From the NCBI GenBank assembly GCA_023238725.1, contig CM041540.1:2879001-2943000 (forward strand): 64,000 nucleotides of DNA, read 5' to 3'. This document shows, one piece after another, positions 11,315 through 23,781 of this stretch (position 1 is the first letter of the stretch; each line of letters opens with the position of its first letter). Under the pieces are notes generated by a model. That model worked only from the letters and a program-made list of their open reading frames with translations, ran no database searches and was not told the origin of the DNA. The translations under genes and the position numbers were made by a program. Source of the stretch: Scortum barcoo. Its lineage: Eukaryota > Chordata > Actinopteri > Centrarchiformes > Terapontidae.

Positions 11315-14300
11315 TGGTTCAGGTTCGGCTGGCTGACTCGTGGCTTGGTGATGGTGGAAAAAATCTAATAGCCTGGGTCATCAAATAGACTCTCCCCGGA
11401 TGTGAGGATGGGATGAAAGGGCTGAGAGGCAAAAAAAAAAAAAGAGAGAGAGAGGAGAAATTGCAAGGACAGATAATGCGACAGAGGGGAAGAGAGGAAG
11501 GACAGACGTGTTGAGGAATAGATGCGATCATTGTCCTTTTCCACCTCTATCAAAAAGCCCGCCGTCGCCCCGTGATAGAACGAGGCTGAGAGTGACGGAT
11601 GGTCAGTTTTTTTTTTTCCTCACGCTTTTCATCCACTGCACACAGATTTCAGACGGGGAGAACAGAGGAAGCGTGTCCTTGTAGAGGCGACATGACGGTA
11701 ATGGGAATAATCACGCCGATTGACCACTTCCTGTAGCCCAAATCTTTCTGATAACCTTCGAAATGTGTGGCGAACAAGTCAGCACGGATTTGCAAGACAC
11801 ATGGCGAGTTTCCTTGGAGCGAATTGGGTGCTTTGCAATAGTTTGGTGGGCAGAAGTGAAGGGAAAAAAGTAGCACGACATTACTTTAGTGCTTCAAAAC
11901 CTCTTTGGGAGGAGGTCGAGGTGAATGGTTGGTGGATCAAAGCAACGTATTTTGGTAGATAAAGGCCAACGATGGTTTCTTTCATGCACCACGATCTTTA
12001 TCTAGTCTTTACAAAGTAGTTTTAGTAACCAAAAGTAAGTGTAAGTCTTGGAAATTGGATTTGGACACCTCCACGTCTGCAATAATGTCGAGATCCCAAC
12101 CTTTCCTTGGAAAGAGAACTTTCTGAAACAGGGAAAGAAAAAAAACAATAATCTAGCTTTAGTATCCTGTTTTATTTATTACACGTCTTAAAATGGAAAT
12201 AAATGGGAAACCGAGGCCAGATTATTTCAGAGTTTTTAAGTTTATCATGCCTCATCAGGCCCTTACATATGGGATACTAAACGTTCGGCATCCTTTAATT
12301 GACTCCCATAAAGCATTTGAAGGGAGGTGATGTAAAATTAAAGGCGTTTTTGACCTCTAGTTGTGCTACAGAGCCATTTTATTATGAGCGATGCACAAAG
12401 AAGCATCTGATTTTTCACTTTTTCACCACCTTTGAACATTTTGATGAATGATGGTGACTTTTAGCAACATGGACCCGCTTTTGATCTCCTATTAAACATA
12501 TTTCCTACCTCTTTTTCCTTTTTAAATATTTGATGTCCTTGCCAGCTGGAAGTTATGGTTTACTCGCCTTTCATATAAACCGGCTTTAACAGAAAGGTAA
12601 GGTAATAAAAGGTAATAAAAAAAAAGAGACTCAAGGTTATCAGATTCTGCTGCACTGACCTAGTAAACATGCGACGTGTCCTTTTATGGTGTCGGGCTGC
12701 TGCGCTAGCTGGTGTTTCCGTAGATAGGACATTTGAAACGGGGTCACTTTTTCAACTGATTCAGGGGACTGTCTATTTTAGACAGGCCACAATCTGTCAC
12801 TTAACTGCTTCGTTTCTCGGAGGTTGGAGAGAAACGCTGCCCTAGAAGTGGATCGCTTCTGGAGGTGGAGGAGGTTTTCATTTGGGTTACCCCCTCCAGA
12901 TTGGCTCCTGTTGGGTTCGGACTCTATTTATAAAACCGATCAGCGACGATGTCAGTGGCTGTCATCTGATGGAAACTCCTGGGTTTGTCTCCAATTGACA
13001 GATGGAGTAACCTCCAACCCCCGAAAAAAAAAACAAAAAAAACAACTATCTTTAGCTAATTTCTGCAGCTTGAGACTGTTGAAGCCTCTAAATAAAGGAT
13101 TCCTCATCACCCGAACATCGATTCCTGGATGTCAAAGCTGCTAATGAACCCCATCATCACCAAAAAAAAAAAAAAAGCTGGTTGGTCTTATTTTTCACGG
13201 CGGAGAGATGGGACGTGGCTCGAGCGCTAAAAATACCTCACGGGCCGCATTCTGTCGTCAGCGGAGAACCAAACAGTCCTTTAATGAAAGTAGGGTAGCT
13301 CCCAAGGCCCGGCCATCCACTGGTGGTGTGATCCATATTTTATTAATAGATGGTGGTAGCGCTCTTCTGATTGATACTGCGGTTTAATAGGAGCTCTGCT
13401 GCGTAGCTAGGTGGGACTTAGGCCCTCTGGGACCTGCATAGAAATCCTTAAAGACCTATTTATCTCCAACCTGGTTAGGGTCGTCTGTTTACCAGCCGGA
13501 CCCGAGCTACGACTACTGGGCGTTTTCTTCTTTGACTCACAGCTAAGTGCTTTATATCGGCTCTGCAGAGAGAAGCGAGGATTTGGCCGTTACGTGTGAA
13601 ATATTCATGAGGACAAAAGAGAGGAGTTGAAAAAAGGGATGGAGGAGGGAGTCGGGTGGAGGGAAAAGGGAAGGAAGGAGGACAAATTGATGCAGGAGAG
13701 GATTCTGGGACAGCCGGGGTGAATAGATAACGACAAGGGAGGGCGGTTCTGTTTGAAGAAGCAGAGGAACACGGGGAGTTTGGGGTGGTTTAGTTTTCGA
13801 GGAGATCGGTTCTAGATAGAGACAACCTTGAAGAGAAAGAAAGAGAGATAAAGAGAGAGAGGACACATTGAGAAAAAAAGTCAACAATAAAAAAACACCC
13901 ATAACATCCGACAAACACAGGAAAAAAAAATATATATATACATGACCGACAGATCCACATCGAACCTGCATGACGATGACAATGACAGCTCGTGTGACAA
14001 GAGGAGGAGGAAAAAGGAGGACAGAGAGTTTTCAAAAAGCCCCTCCATCTCCTCAGCACATAGAAACCACAAAAGGGGAGAGGGAAGGGGAAGGTGAGGA
14101 GTATTGGGAAGATAGTAGAAATGAAGAAGGGAGGAGGGCAGGTGTTTGTAGGGAGGGACGGTTGATGGCGGAGGAGGGGGTTCCTGTTTTTACTACAAGA
14201 ACTATTTATAGAGGCAGCCGGTTGGGAAGTACTCGCCAGATCTCTCACGATCCACAAAAAAAGGCGACTTTGAGGTCATTTTCAGCAACTTCCAGTTGGT

Positions 14301-16180
14301 TTTGACGGGCGCTTTGTTGAAGCAAAAGCGCCACAAATTCAACAGGTTGTCTTTGCCTGGTCAAGCAAAATAACCGACCAAGCCTCAGAGTGTCCAAAAT
14401 CAATGGTTACTTCTTTCTTACCAAGGATGCTGTGATTTTTTTGGTAATCAACTCGATTTTCCTGAAACTCAGCTTTCTATATAGCTGAAAAAACTAATTC
14501 TCTTTTGTGACACCATGACTGTCTCGAAAGAGTTTTTTTATTTTCCTAAAAAACAAAAGGCCAATTTTAGCCTTTTGTACGGCTGCATGTAACATCTGAG
14601 AGCAGCAGAAGGGATAGAAAATGCCCTCAGCCTCACTATGGAGGTATCAAAGAGCTTAGGACTGACTTACGGCAAAGCTAAACTGGAACGGCGGGGAAGG
14701 ATATGAATGGAGGTTAAGAGGTCAGAGGAGGAGGAAAGGGGGAGGTGATCTGGGGCTGAGGCTGAGAGAAAAAAGAGAAAGAGATAGAGAGGGAGAGAGA
14801 GAGGGGAAAAGAGATATATAGAGCGAGAAAAAAAGGAGAAGCATGTATTCACAGTGGCCACAACGGCCTCAAGATGTCGCTCCGGTTCATTTGTATTCAC
14901 TTCATAATACAACTCTGTCAAAAAAAAAAACCTTGAAGGAACTCTTCACCATTTTTTTTCAACAAGCAGCTGGTTGAAAACAGCATCTGACACAATGCAT
15001 TTAGTTGACACAGACTGAAATATATGAGATAAATTTCACTGTCCAGGTCAACCCAGAATTTGTGAATCATTTAGAAAACATGCAAAGCTTAAAAACGCAG
15101 CAACAACGATATCTGGTTGATCGGGTTTGTCTGGTTCACTCTTTCTTCAGTTTTAAGCTTCAATATTTAGATAAGAAAAGTACACCTACAGCTTAACTTA
15201 ATGAAAATAAATTGATAGAAACTGGACAGAAGATCTGCTCCAACTTTAGCTCCACTGGGTTTTTTTTAAAGATTTCTTTGCTTTGTTTCTCTGTTTTCTG
15301 TACTTTTCTGTTCTTTAATGACTTATTCCAACATCATACTATACAATATCAGCCTGACGACGATGCCCAACCTGATCTATGTGGGGCAACAAGAACGATT
15401 ATGAGTGTCGGGACTGGAAATTATACATTTTATTTTGGAGGAGCTTGTCGTAGTGGAAAGCCAACTGATGCATCATCACTGGGAGCATCATCGCAACATC
15501 ATAATTGATTAATTGATGACGTCTTCTACAATATGCAGATGACATTATATTGTTCACACTTGTGGGTCGTTTTCTTACTCTGCAGACAAATATATGCTGC
15601 ACACTAACTTTGAAAACAGCTAAATACAAAAATATTGCGTAGTCATGACTTTAAGACTATTTCAGGTAAACTTGAGGGTGTATATACATTTTTAAAGGGA
15701 GGAAACTATTTAAACTAACCGTCTCCTGACGTTTTTATGTCTCCAAAAGTTTTTATGTTTTCTTCTGCAGGAAGACACTAATCACCACAGTTTACAGTCA
15801 ACAACATCTTCCTGTGACGCTGACAGCTCAAGAAAAACTTTGAGAAAAACATAGTTGAGGACACACAAGCTGCTTATTATGCAGAAAAATATTTTTTAAA
15901 TGGTTAAACCAGAAAGTTGTTGTAAAGATGTTTTTAAAGTTAGTTTCTCAACTTTTTTTTAACATTATTTTTGAAAAACACTTTAGTATTAGTATTTTTT
16001 CCACATAAATGTTAAAAACATTGTGCCCATGGTTTTTATTATCAGATCTTTCAATGTAAAACTTTATTTATAGTCCGAGATGCAGCCATTGTCTCAGACG
16101 CTGTGTTCAACCAGCCAACTCGAGACTTCCTGCAGGAGTTTGAATCACATGTCGACACCATGAACAGCCGTTCTGGTAGT

Positions 16181-16213
16181 CATAATAATAATAATCATAA
16201 TAATATTAATAAT
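16181..16213. repeat. (TAA)n trinucleotide repeat downstream of exon D
   Basis: An imperfect ATA/TAA run on the plus strand gives (UUA)n at about +51 to +83 of the intron following exon D. It makes that intron start AU-rich. Confidence 0.85.
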
Positions 16214-16263
16214 CACATGAGCAGCATCGAGTATGGATGGAAGTGAGTCAGAGCGACACACAC

Positions 16264-16398
16264 CTCTGCTGAGGCCGTCGGGCCCTCTGAGGATCCGGCA
16301 CTCCTCGATCTGTCCGAACGCAGAGAACATGACCCGGATGTCGTTCTCGTTGCACTTCTTCGACACCATGCCGATGAACAACTTCCTGTCTTCCACCG
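16264..16398 (-). CDS. celf2: celf2 exon D: N-terminal part of RRM2
   Basis: This exon has 135 bases. Two bases complete the split alanine codon from exon C, 44 codons follow, and the last G begins a glycine codon finished in exon E. The peptide begins VEDRKLFIGMVSKKCNENDI and ends ILRGPDGLSR. LFIGMV is RNP2 of RRM2 and its Phe stacks on RNA. RRM2, together with RRM1, reads UGU-containing RNA. The acceptor is GGCTCTGCAG. The donor is GAG|GTGTGTGT, a weak 5' splice site that is itself a GU repeat. The exon is a multiple of three, so skipping would remove the first half of RRM2 without a frameshift. The residues VMFSAFGQI differ by one position from the VMFSPFGQI I recall for mammals. Confidence 0.98.
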
Positions 16399-17383
16399 CT
16401 GCAGAGCCAAAGAAGAAGAAGAAAATATAAAACAGTGAGAAAGGAGGACAACAGAGCTGTGTATTAATGTATTTCTTGATTGTCTTTTGTGCAATATTTT
16501 CTCTGAATGAACTTTTGCTTATCTGTTTTTCAAAGGAATGGTTAGATGTTTAAGGAAATGTGCTTTTGCTCTTTTGTGCCGTGAGTTAGAAAAGAAAATC
16601 GAACTTTGTTACGCTTTGTTTTTTTTGTACTGATGAAACAAACAAGATATAAAGCGTTAATTAGTGAGCTTTAGGGGTGCTGGTAGGTCGATTTTATTAC
16701 CTCAGTGCAGGGCTAGATATGGTAGGCTACACAAACCGGCTTTGTGATATCAATCTTCTCGTCTTTCGCTCAATAATAAAGCCAATATGGACATTTCCTA
16801 AAGCAGCAAGCTATTCTTTTAACTGCACATGTACTCTTTTTGTATTGTAAGAAGGTGACCTTCCATTGCACTGAATTTCACTATTTCTCAAACAATGATA
16901 TTAAACTGGAAAGAAAAAGCGAAGGAGAGCTAAAGATGAGTGAGAACAAAGAGAATGAAAACGACAAATTAAAACAAAACGGGGGAAGAAAAAGTTGAAA
17001 AAGAGGAGAGTCCAGGAATGTGGCGAAATGAAGTGAGACAGAACAAAACAGCAATCAAAAGCAACAGTCAGAGAAAGGAGGGAAGAAAGAAAAGAAAAAA
17101 GAAAAAGGACAGCGGGAGAGAGATGAACACGGACAGAGTTCATGTGTTTCATCATGCCATCTGCGAGGCTCTGATCAATGTCTCATTATCACTTCAACAA
17201 CGGCTGCTCGCTGAGACTCTCGCCGGCTTGTCCTCTCTCACCCTCTTCCTCCCCCTCGTGGATTCCCCCTTTTTCTCCCCCTCCACCACCTCGCTGACAC
17301 AATCCCTCCCTTCGCCGTGCAATCTCGAGGAACTCCTACCGGGCCGCATGAGGTAACGGTGAGAAACTTGAGGCCTCGTTTTG

Positions 17384-17404
17384 GTGTGTGTGTGTGTGTG
17401 TGTG
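17384..17404. repeat. (GT)10 microsatellite
   Basis: An uninterrupted GT run, CA in the celf2 transcript. A second, interrupted GT patch follows at about 17440-17475. Confidence 0.92.
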
Positions 17405-18100
17405 AGAGCAAAATCCTCATCGCTCGCAGAAACAATACGTGTGCGTTAGTGTGTGTGTTAGTGTGTGTTTATGTGTTCCCACCACATCCAATGTAATGCT
17501 AATCCAATTCATTTTTAATGAGGAAACTGTCAGCTCTTACCGCGAGGCGAAAGAGATAAGCGGTCTGTTGCACTCTGGGAAATCAATAGCGCACTTGTTT
17601 ATTTTGCTGTTTGAATTGTTTGTGTGTTTAAAAAAAAAAAAAAAGAGAGAGAGAAACCAAACCGTCGGGATACGCTGCCAAGATAAGTGTTGTTTCAAAA
17701 AGCTTTAACTCCTTTGTACACAGCATGGGTGTGTGTGCGTGCCGCTCATCACTCCAGAGGAAGATTACCACAAGTCTAACAGCAATGTAATTAATTTACT
17801 CTGTGTCGATAGAAAAAGAAAGAGAGGAGATATCGTTACAATTGGCTGTTTCTGTTTTTTTTTCCGCGGACGAGGCGCGCAGGCAGTCAGGCAGGCGGGT
17901 TGGGTGATAAGACTCATAAAGCCGGGATGCTCCGGAGTCCAGCTTTTTGCATTCTGGGATAGATTTGGGGGGGGGCAGGATTGGCTTCATGCTGAGCTTC
18001 AACACATTAAGAGGCCCAAAAAAAACAAAATCACAAAAAGAAAGATCATGATTTAACAATAATGTTATCTCTGTTGTACTGTACACCTCTCCCTCCTCCT

Positions 18101-18119
18101 CTTCTTCTTCTTCTTCTTC
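18101..18119. repeat. (CTT)6 microsatellite
   Basis: A CTT trinucleotide run on the plus strand is preceded by CCT units. In the transcript it reads as GAA repeats, a known splicing-enhancer type motif, but it is far from any exon. Confidence 0.9.
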
Positions 18120-20888
18120 CATCTCCTCCGCTGACTAAACTAATAAACCTCTGAGCAGCCATTCGTCACTGTAACAGCGATCCTAACACTGGGTTTATTA
18201 AAGGTCATTACCATTAAGTGGATGGATATGTTGCGTATGCTTCGCTCTATATTTCACTGTTTTGGCTGCGAGTTGCGGCCGCTTTATTAAGTTCCCGCCA
18301 TCGTTACCCCGGCGGTTATGTCTTATAAAGTCGTATTTCGCCATATTTCAGCGGAGCGGATGATGGCTTTTATAAGGATTTCTCCCCCGTCCCCCTCCTG
18401 CCACCGCCTCTCTGGATCGTTTTATTATATTCCCCTGCAGTGGACGGTGATATAGCAGGTGGCTTACGACGCCGCTACATCGTCTGCGTGTCAGCCCGAA
18501 GGACTCCTCCGTGATGTAAAGTTATGGCGGACGTTCCTGCTTTTAACATGTGCATGCACGGGCTTCCTGTATAAAAAGGTTTAAACTACCTGCAGCTGGA
18601 TCTAAAATGGTCAGTTCATCCAATCAGGGTTTTATCCACGTTCATATTCTGCTCAATTACTCAGCTTTAAGGGTCACTTCACCCAAATTGCAAAAACACA
18701 CATTTTCTCACTTAGCCATGCAAATAATTTCAGTTTTATTTTTCAGATACTCGCTGCCGGAGTTTTCTTGAGCTCTGCCGCCCTCGATAACCCACAGAAA
18801 TCTCTGACGACGATTCGAAACGGGAAGTAATTTTTCCATCTCCGGTTAAACCCCCGTTGGCGGTGAGGTTTGAAAAGTTGGAAAAAAAAACAACTGTTGT
18901 GTTTTTTCAAGCGTGGCTTTTTCTTTTCTTTCTTTTTTTGGGGCGGGGGGGGGGGCATCAGAAAACAAATTTCAGTTCATCTCTGTAACATTTGAGGAGG
19001 TGCAGAAGGCTCAGCTGCAAAACATCTTGAAATATCCCATGGATGAATTACCAACTGGGCCAGGCCGGGTCAGTGAGCTTCCACCGAGCGAGAGCTTCAT
19101 TTCTAAGCGAGTAGGGCAAGAAGTCCTTGTGAAAAGCATTCCCTTCAACTGTGTCACAAAAAAACCATTATCATGATAAGCTAAAAATTGAGGTCTATAT
19201 CCCCTCAGATGTTGTGTAAAACATTTAAGGTTCATTTCATTTGGTTTGCAATCTGCTGGAAGATTAAAAAAAGAAACACTGCAGCTGCTCGACCAACAAA
19301 GATGAGTCGGCTTTTAGGACACAATAATCCAACCCTGCACCAACAGCAGATAAAACCCAAACTACAGATCTAAAATCTGATGATGATGATGTTTCTTTTA
19401 ACAATTTGGTTGAACTGACCCTCAAAACTGAATAACCGAGTACAGATTTCATCACTCGCACCACGTCCACGAGGTTCACTCGCCTTTTCTGCCTAAACTA
19501 CAACCCTCATAACGTTGTCTTTTACTTTCCGAACCTCCCTCAACTAAATATCACTGAACATAATGAACCTGACAAATTACACCCAGCGTTATTGCCGCAT
19601 CAAAATGAAACCAATTAAAAACAAATTGAAAAAAAAAAAAAATCAGACCTTGTAAAAATGTCTTTTAAAAACACAATGAAATTAACCTGCATTAGCTTTT
19701 TAATTTTCATTACTGAGATGTGCAAAATATATGTAGAAAAGGTAATTTGTGATTATTTATATGTCACAGTTCGCCTCTTGTGAAACATTAAGATGAATCT
19801 CTTGACTCATCCTGCAGTTATAAATTTTGTGAAGCCTCGAATCCTAGAAAACCACACTTGACCTGTTTAGCATGTGGGCCGTAGCGCTGTGGGGTCAACG
19901 CGCAAACGTGTGTGTGTGTGTTGATGTTAAAACCTTTGTGTTTATTCCCAAAAAGTGACTCATTTTTCCCCCTCTTGTGATTCAACAATGCAGTAGAGAG
20001 GTGCGGGTGGGCGGGTTGGGACACAGCCTCGCTTTCACCCCCCCCGCCCCCTCCAGTGGTTCTCCCAAGACTCCATGATTGGAAAGGTCACGCGCACTTC
20101 AAAGCAATCACATTTAATCAAATTCCCTCCTGAAACGATGCCCCGCTCACGTCTCACTTTGCAGAAAGGCGGAAAGAGGAAACATCCGAGCAGCTAAAAA
20201 ACTACACTACCCAGCTGTTTTTAAAGATTCACGTCTTCAGTAGAGACCTCAGACATGACAGGAAAGTCATAAAGTATTTGGAAATGCGCTAACGTGTCGC
20301 TGGTGTCGTCTTTTTGTGGGATTTGTTGACTAAAAGACAAAAACAAAATAACCTCTTCCTTCCTTCCTTCCTAAATGAACTCCCATACTTCCTCTGGTTT
20401 TCCTCGTTAGCATGAAGGAGGAAGAGGCTCGGTATATGAAATCAATTCAGAGCCGGATCTGCAATATGTAGTTTGGAAAAGGGGGGGGGGGTGATGTGAG
20501 GACAGAGTGTGTGACAGTGCCTGTGTGTGAGATAGATGTGGTGTGTGTGTGTGCAGGGAGAGGAGAGTGTGTTTTGTACGAGCGAACAGCCACAGGGGAG
20601 AGAGGCGGGTTCACCGAGAGGCCAAAACGATTCAACTTTCACCGACCTCCTTCTGAAACACCTTAATAATTTATCACATATATAAAAACATATTCATATA
20701 CATTAGCACCCCCCCCCCATCTCTCATCTCTTTCTCTCTATTCCCCTCTATGTCTCTCGCTCAATCATTTCCCCCAGTCGAGCAGCGACCAAACACACGG
20801 GTGAGATGGCTATTACCAAGCAAATTCAAAGAAGCTATTGATGCATGTGTGTGTGATATTGACGCGTCTCGGTCTCTGTCTGCATCAG

Positions 20889-20910
20889 TGTGTGTGTGTG
20901 TGTGTATGTG
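20889..20910 (-). promoter_or_regulatory. CA array at the exon C 5' splice site
   Basis: The plus-strand TG run, with one A substitution, is a CA array in the transcript. It spans intron positions +10 to +31 after the 49-base exon C. CA repeats close to a 5' splice site are known hnRNP L binding sites that can activate or repress splicing. Position and sequence are seen directly; the regulatory role is inference. Confidence 0.5.
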
Positions 20911-20919
20911 GCCACTCAC

Positions 20920-20968
20920 CGTTAGATTTCTCACTGTCTGCAGGTTTCATTTGAATCGGGTGGTGCAT
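20920..20968 (-). CDS. celf2: celf2 exon C: 49-base inter-RRM exon
   Basis: This exon is too short to stand out in an open-frame scan and was found by its conserved peptide. It encodes MHHPIQMKPADSEKSN in 16 codons, then one G that starts the alanine codon finished in exon D. The acceptor is CTCCGCAG and the donor is ACG|GTGAGT. The peptide ends RRM1, with IQMKPAD as the last beta strand, and begins the short linker to RRM2. It fits in frame between exon B (phase 0) and exon D. At 49 bases its skipping would shift the frame. The internal ATG is not a start. A transcript-sense CA array begins 10 bases into the following intron. Confidence 0.97.
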
Positions 20969-21649
20969 CTGCGGAGACAGAGAAGAAGGGACAAAATATA
21001 TTAAAATTGCATCTCAGATGTCAAAAATTCAGACAAAATCAGATTTGTTTTTTCTGCGCTTGATGCAAATCTGGACACACATGAAACACACTTCAGGCCA
21101 GAAGGTGACAGTAAAGCACCCAATTTGTTCAAAACATCAGGTGAACATCAAGAACTAGAGCATGGAGAGGAGAAACAAAGGAACAAAATAGAGAAAGAGA
21201 AGAAGACCAACATGAATAAATAACAACGAACAAGAGTAAGAAGCAGTCGTCGAAGCCGGCTGCTAAATTCAGTTCATCTCGCTCGCTAAAAACACAAAGA
21301 TGTGGATGATTCGTATGAATAAACTACATCCAGTGGCTGCAAAGAGAAACGTCCAAACTATCAGGAAACTGAGCGTAAAGACACACAGCTTCATTTTTAA
21401 CACACAGGAGTTCAACTCACTGTTTTTACATTTCGTTTGCAATTTCCAATTTAAAATGAATAACTTGTCAGATTTTGTTGATTTCTTTCATCAGTCTGCG
21501 CTCCTCACACTTATCCATCAGGCTTTACCAGACTCCTAATTTCCCAGAGACAAACAGAGGAGGTCAAGATTAGAGAGACTGATGCATTTTGCTCCTTTTA
21601 CATCAGGGGGTAATAAGTTTCAAAGCAGCTGCCACCTGTGAACAAGGCG

Positions 21650-22080
21650 AGTTATGCACGCCCACCACTTAGAAATCGAACGTCGGGGTCACTTTATGTC
21701 CCCCCATCCCAAGGTGCCTTTGCATTTACACCTGCTATTAATAAGCCATCTCATTATGATGACTTGTGCATTAGTTCATGCCGACAAACTACTTATTTTT
21801 TGTCTTTTAGCAGAGAAACTGATGCTCGTCTGTAGGTTTTTGTGGAGGCCTGCAGGTGTTTTTTGAACCGTTTCGTCCTCACCAGGCTGAGATCTGATTC
21901 GCAGTGTGTTCTGCATGCACGTGCACCTCAAGATTTATTTTCCCTCGCTCGGAGATAAGCTACCGAGATACAGATTGCGCGTTTACACCGGGTGTAAATG
22001 GGGTCTAATGTTTGCATTTACACTTGTCTTCTTAGATCCTGGATATCTCTCTCTCATGTGCAGCTTAATGGAGCCGAATG
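21650..22080. mobile_element. Probable old non-autonomous interspersed repeat
   Basis: TGCATTTACAC occurs at 21721-21731 and again at 22013-22023 in direct orientation. Between them lie a CTATTAATAAGC-type segment and the 17-base palindrome at 21982-21998. Sequence built on GCATTTACACCTG...TATTAATA is familiar to me as a dispersed teleost repeat, but I cannot assign a family. No coding region or clear terminal inverted repeat is visible. Confidence 0.35.
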
Positions 22081-22344
22081 ATGGATGTGTTTTTAAGGTG
22101 GCGGGTCTTCTTCCATGAAAAACAAGAAAATACTTCACAGATGAGAGCGGCTTTGTCACCTCTCCCTCTCTCTCTCGCTACCTCTTGTTACTCGTCCAAT
22201 CTCTCCTCCTCTGTCCCTTTTTTATTCCTTCCACCTCTCTTTCTTTTATGGGAGATTATGTGGCTGTTTGATCTGCGGAGAGACGAATGACAGTGATTCT
22301 CCAAATCTAGCGGTATCAATCACACTGAGAGTCAAATACCAGCC

Positions 22345-22348
<4 letters not shown>

Positions 22349-22377
<29 letters not shown>
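22349..22377. repeat. (GT)14 microsatellite
   Basis: An uninterrupted GT array, CA in the transcript. A complementary CA array lies about 180 bases away at 22561-22585. Confidence 0.95.
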
Positions 22378-22380
<3 letters not shown>

Positions 22381-22560
22381 CCGTACAGGTGTGTATGTGT
22401 CCCGTCTTACCATAACGCCGCTGGGCTCAGTCACGCTGTGACAGAAAGCTTTGATCTTCCAATTCTATCACACACCTTTATCCCAACTCTCTCCCTCTTG
22501 CTCTCTTCCTTATCATCCTCGCTCTCTGCTTTTTTTTTTTTCCATCTCCCAGACCTGTCC

Positions 22561-22585
22561 CACACACACACACACACACACACAC
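22561..22585. repeat. (CA)12 microsatellite
   Basis: An uninterrupted CA array, UG in the transcript, complementary to the nearby GT array. Confidence 0.95.
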
Positions 22586-23760
22586 TCGTCTAGCCAGTCC
22601 GCAGATCAGTTCCCAAACCTGCCTGCTGGGGGCAGTCAGCCGTGGAGGGGGGTGATGAAACTAAAGAAACATCATATAAAGCTGCACCATCACAGACGCC
22701 CTCAAAAAAACTGTAAACTGCATTTGTTTTTTTTTTTCAATTCAGGTGAATTTTCTGAGCTCTGAGTTGTGACACGTTCCTGAAAGAAACGTTGTTGAAT
22801 GCATAAAAAAAATTGAAAAACCTCAGCGAGAAATTAAATGAAAAAGAGAGAGGGAGAAAAAAAAGGAAAAATGTGAGAAAAATTCAGTGACATTTTAACG
22901 GTCCAACTCTGTTTTGTGATGCATTTCAGTCACACGGGTCTGCACACAGTATGGGGCAAAGGAAAAGAGAAAGAAAAATAAAAGAAAAGAAACAAGATAA
23001 ACAGAGCAAAATTCAACAATTTGAAGGTCTCACTTGTACATTAAACAAGTCTGCACAGAGGAAATGAAAGATAGGAAGACAGAAGGAGGCAAAACTACAG
23101 AAAGAAAGAAAAGGCGGAAAATTCAGAGTGTAGTTATTGAACGCTGCGCCTCGTACAATGTGATGCATTTTTAAGCAAAAATGAAAGAAAGAAAGACAGA
23201 AACAAATGAGAAAGTAAAAATGAAATTCAGTGACGGTGGAGAGCTTTAATTTGTATTTCAGCAAGAAGGACAAGAAAAGAGTGAAGACAAGGATGCAAGA
23301 AAGGTGCAGAAAGATCCAAAGCAAAATAAAAACAATGAAAGAAAGAAAAAAAAAAGGGCAGTGAAAGTGAATGACGAAGCGAGACAGAAGGAGGGAAGAA
23401 GAGGGTCATAGACAGTGGACAGACAGGAATAGTCGATAACCCTTCAGGCTGCGGTCTCAGTACAGTATCACTGACACAAGGACAGATGCAGGGACATGGA
23501 TGAGGTGTGTGTGTGTGCAGTGTGTGTGTGCAGTGTGCGTGTGCAGTGTGGGTTGAGGCCGCATCAAAAGGAGGAAAGTCGTGTCAAAGCGAACCTGGAA
23601 GTCACATCAAGTCAGTTCTCGTTAATCCATTTCAAAGTCTGTCCTCTAAAGCCACGAAAACAAAAACAAAAAAACAAAAGCTGTGACAGCATCCGCCGCG
23701 CCGCCGTCATTCACTCCTGAAAAAAAAAAGAAAAGAAAACACAGCCGAAAGCTGACATGT

Positions 23761-23781
23761 ACACACACACACACACACACA
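23761..23781. repeat. (AC)10 microsatellite
   Basis: An uninterrupted AC array, UG in the transcript. About 240 bases to its left lies a small GTGTGTGTGCA-type repeat at about 23506-23550. Confidence 0.95.

Larger units (their letters stand above)
10275..16263 (-). other. celf2: celf2 intron between exons D and E
   Basis: This intron is 5,989 bases. It contains the pyrimidine tract next to exon E, a (CCCAT)n pentanucleotide run at about 10543-10563, a CA array at 11289-11314, purine-rich patches at 13610-13700, 13990-14170 and 14690-14840, and a (TAA)n-type run near exon D. The stretch 11600-13600 shows nothing beyond short homopolymers. Open frames here are short and without recognisable domains. 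Confidence 0.8.
16399..20919 (-). other. celf2: celf2 intron between exons C and D
   Basis: This intron is 4,521 bases. It includes a purine-rich patch at 16905-17130, a GT array at 17384-17404, a (CTT)n run at 18101-18119, a G10 run near 18946-18955 and a GT array directly after exon C. Positions 18140-18540 look non-repetitive and could be conserved non-coding sequence, but I cannot test that. No exon or RNA gene is recognisable. Confidence 0.8.
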
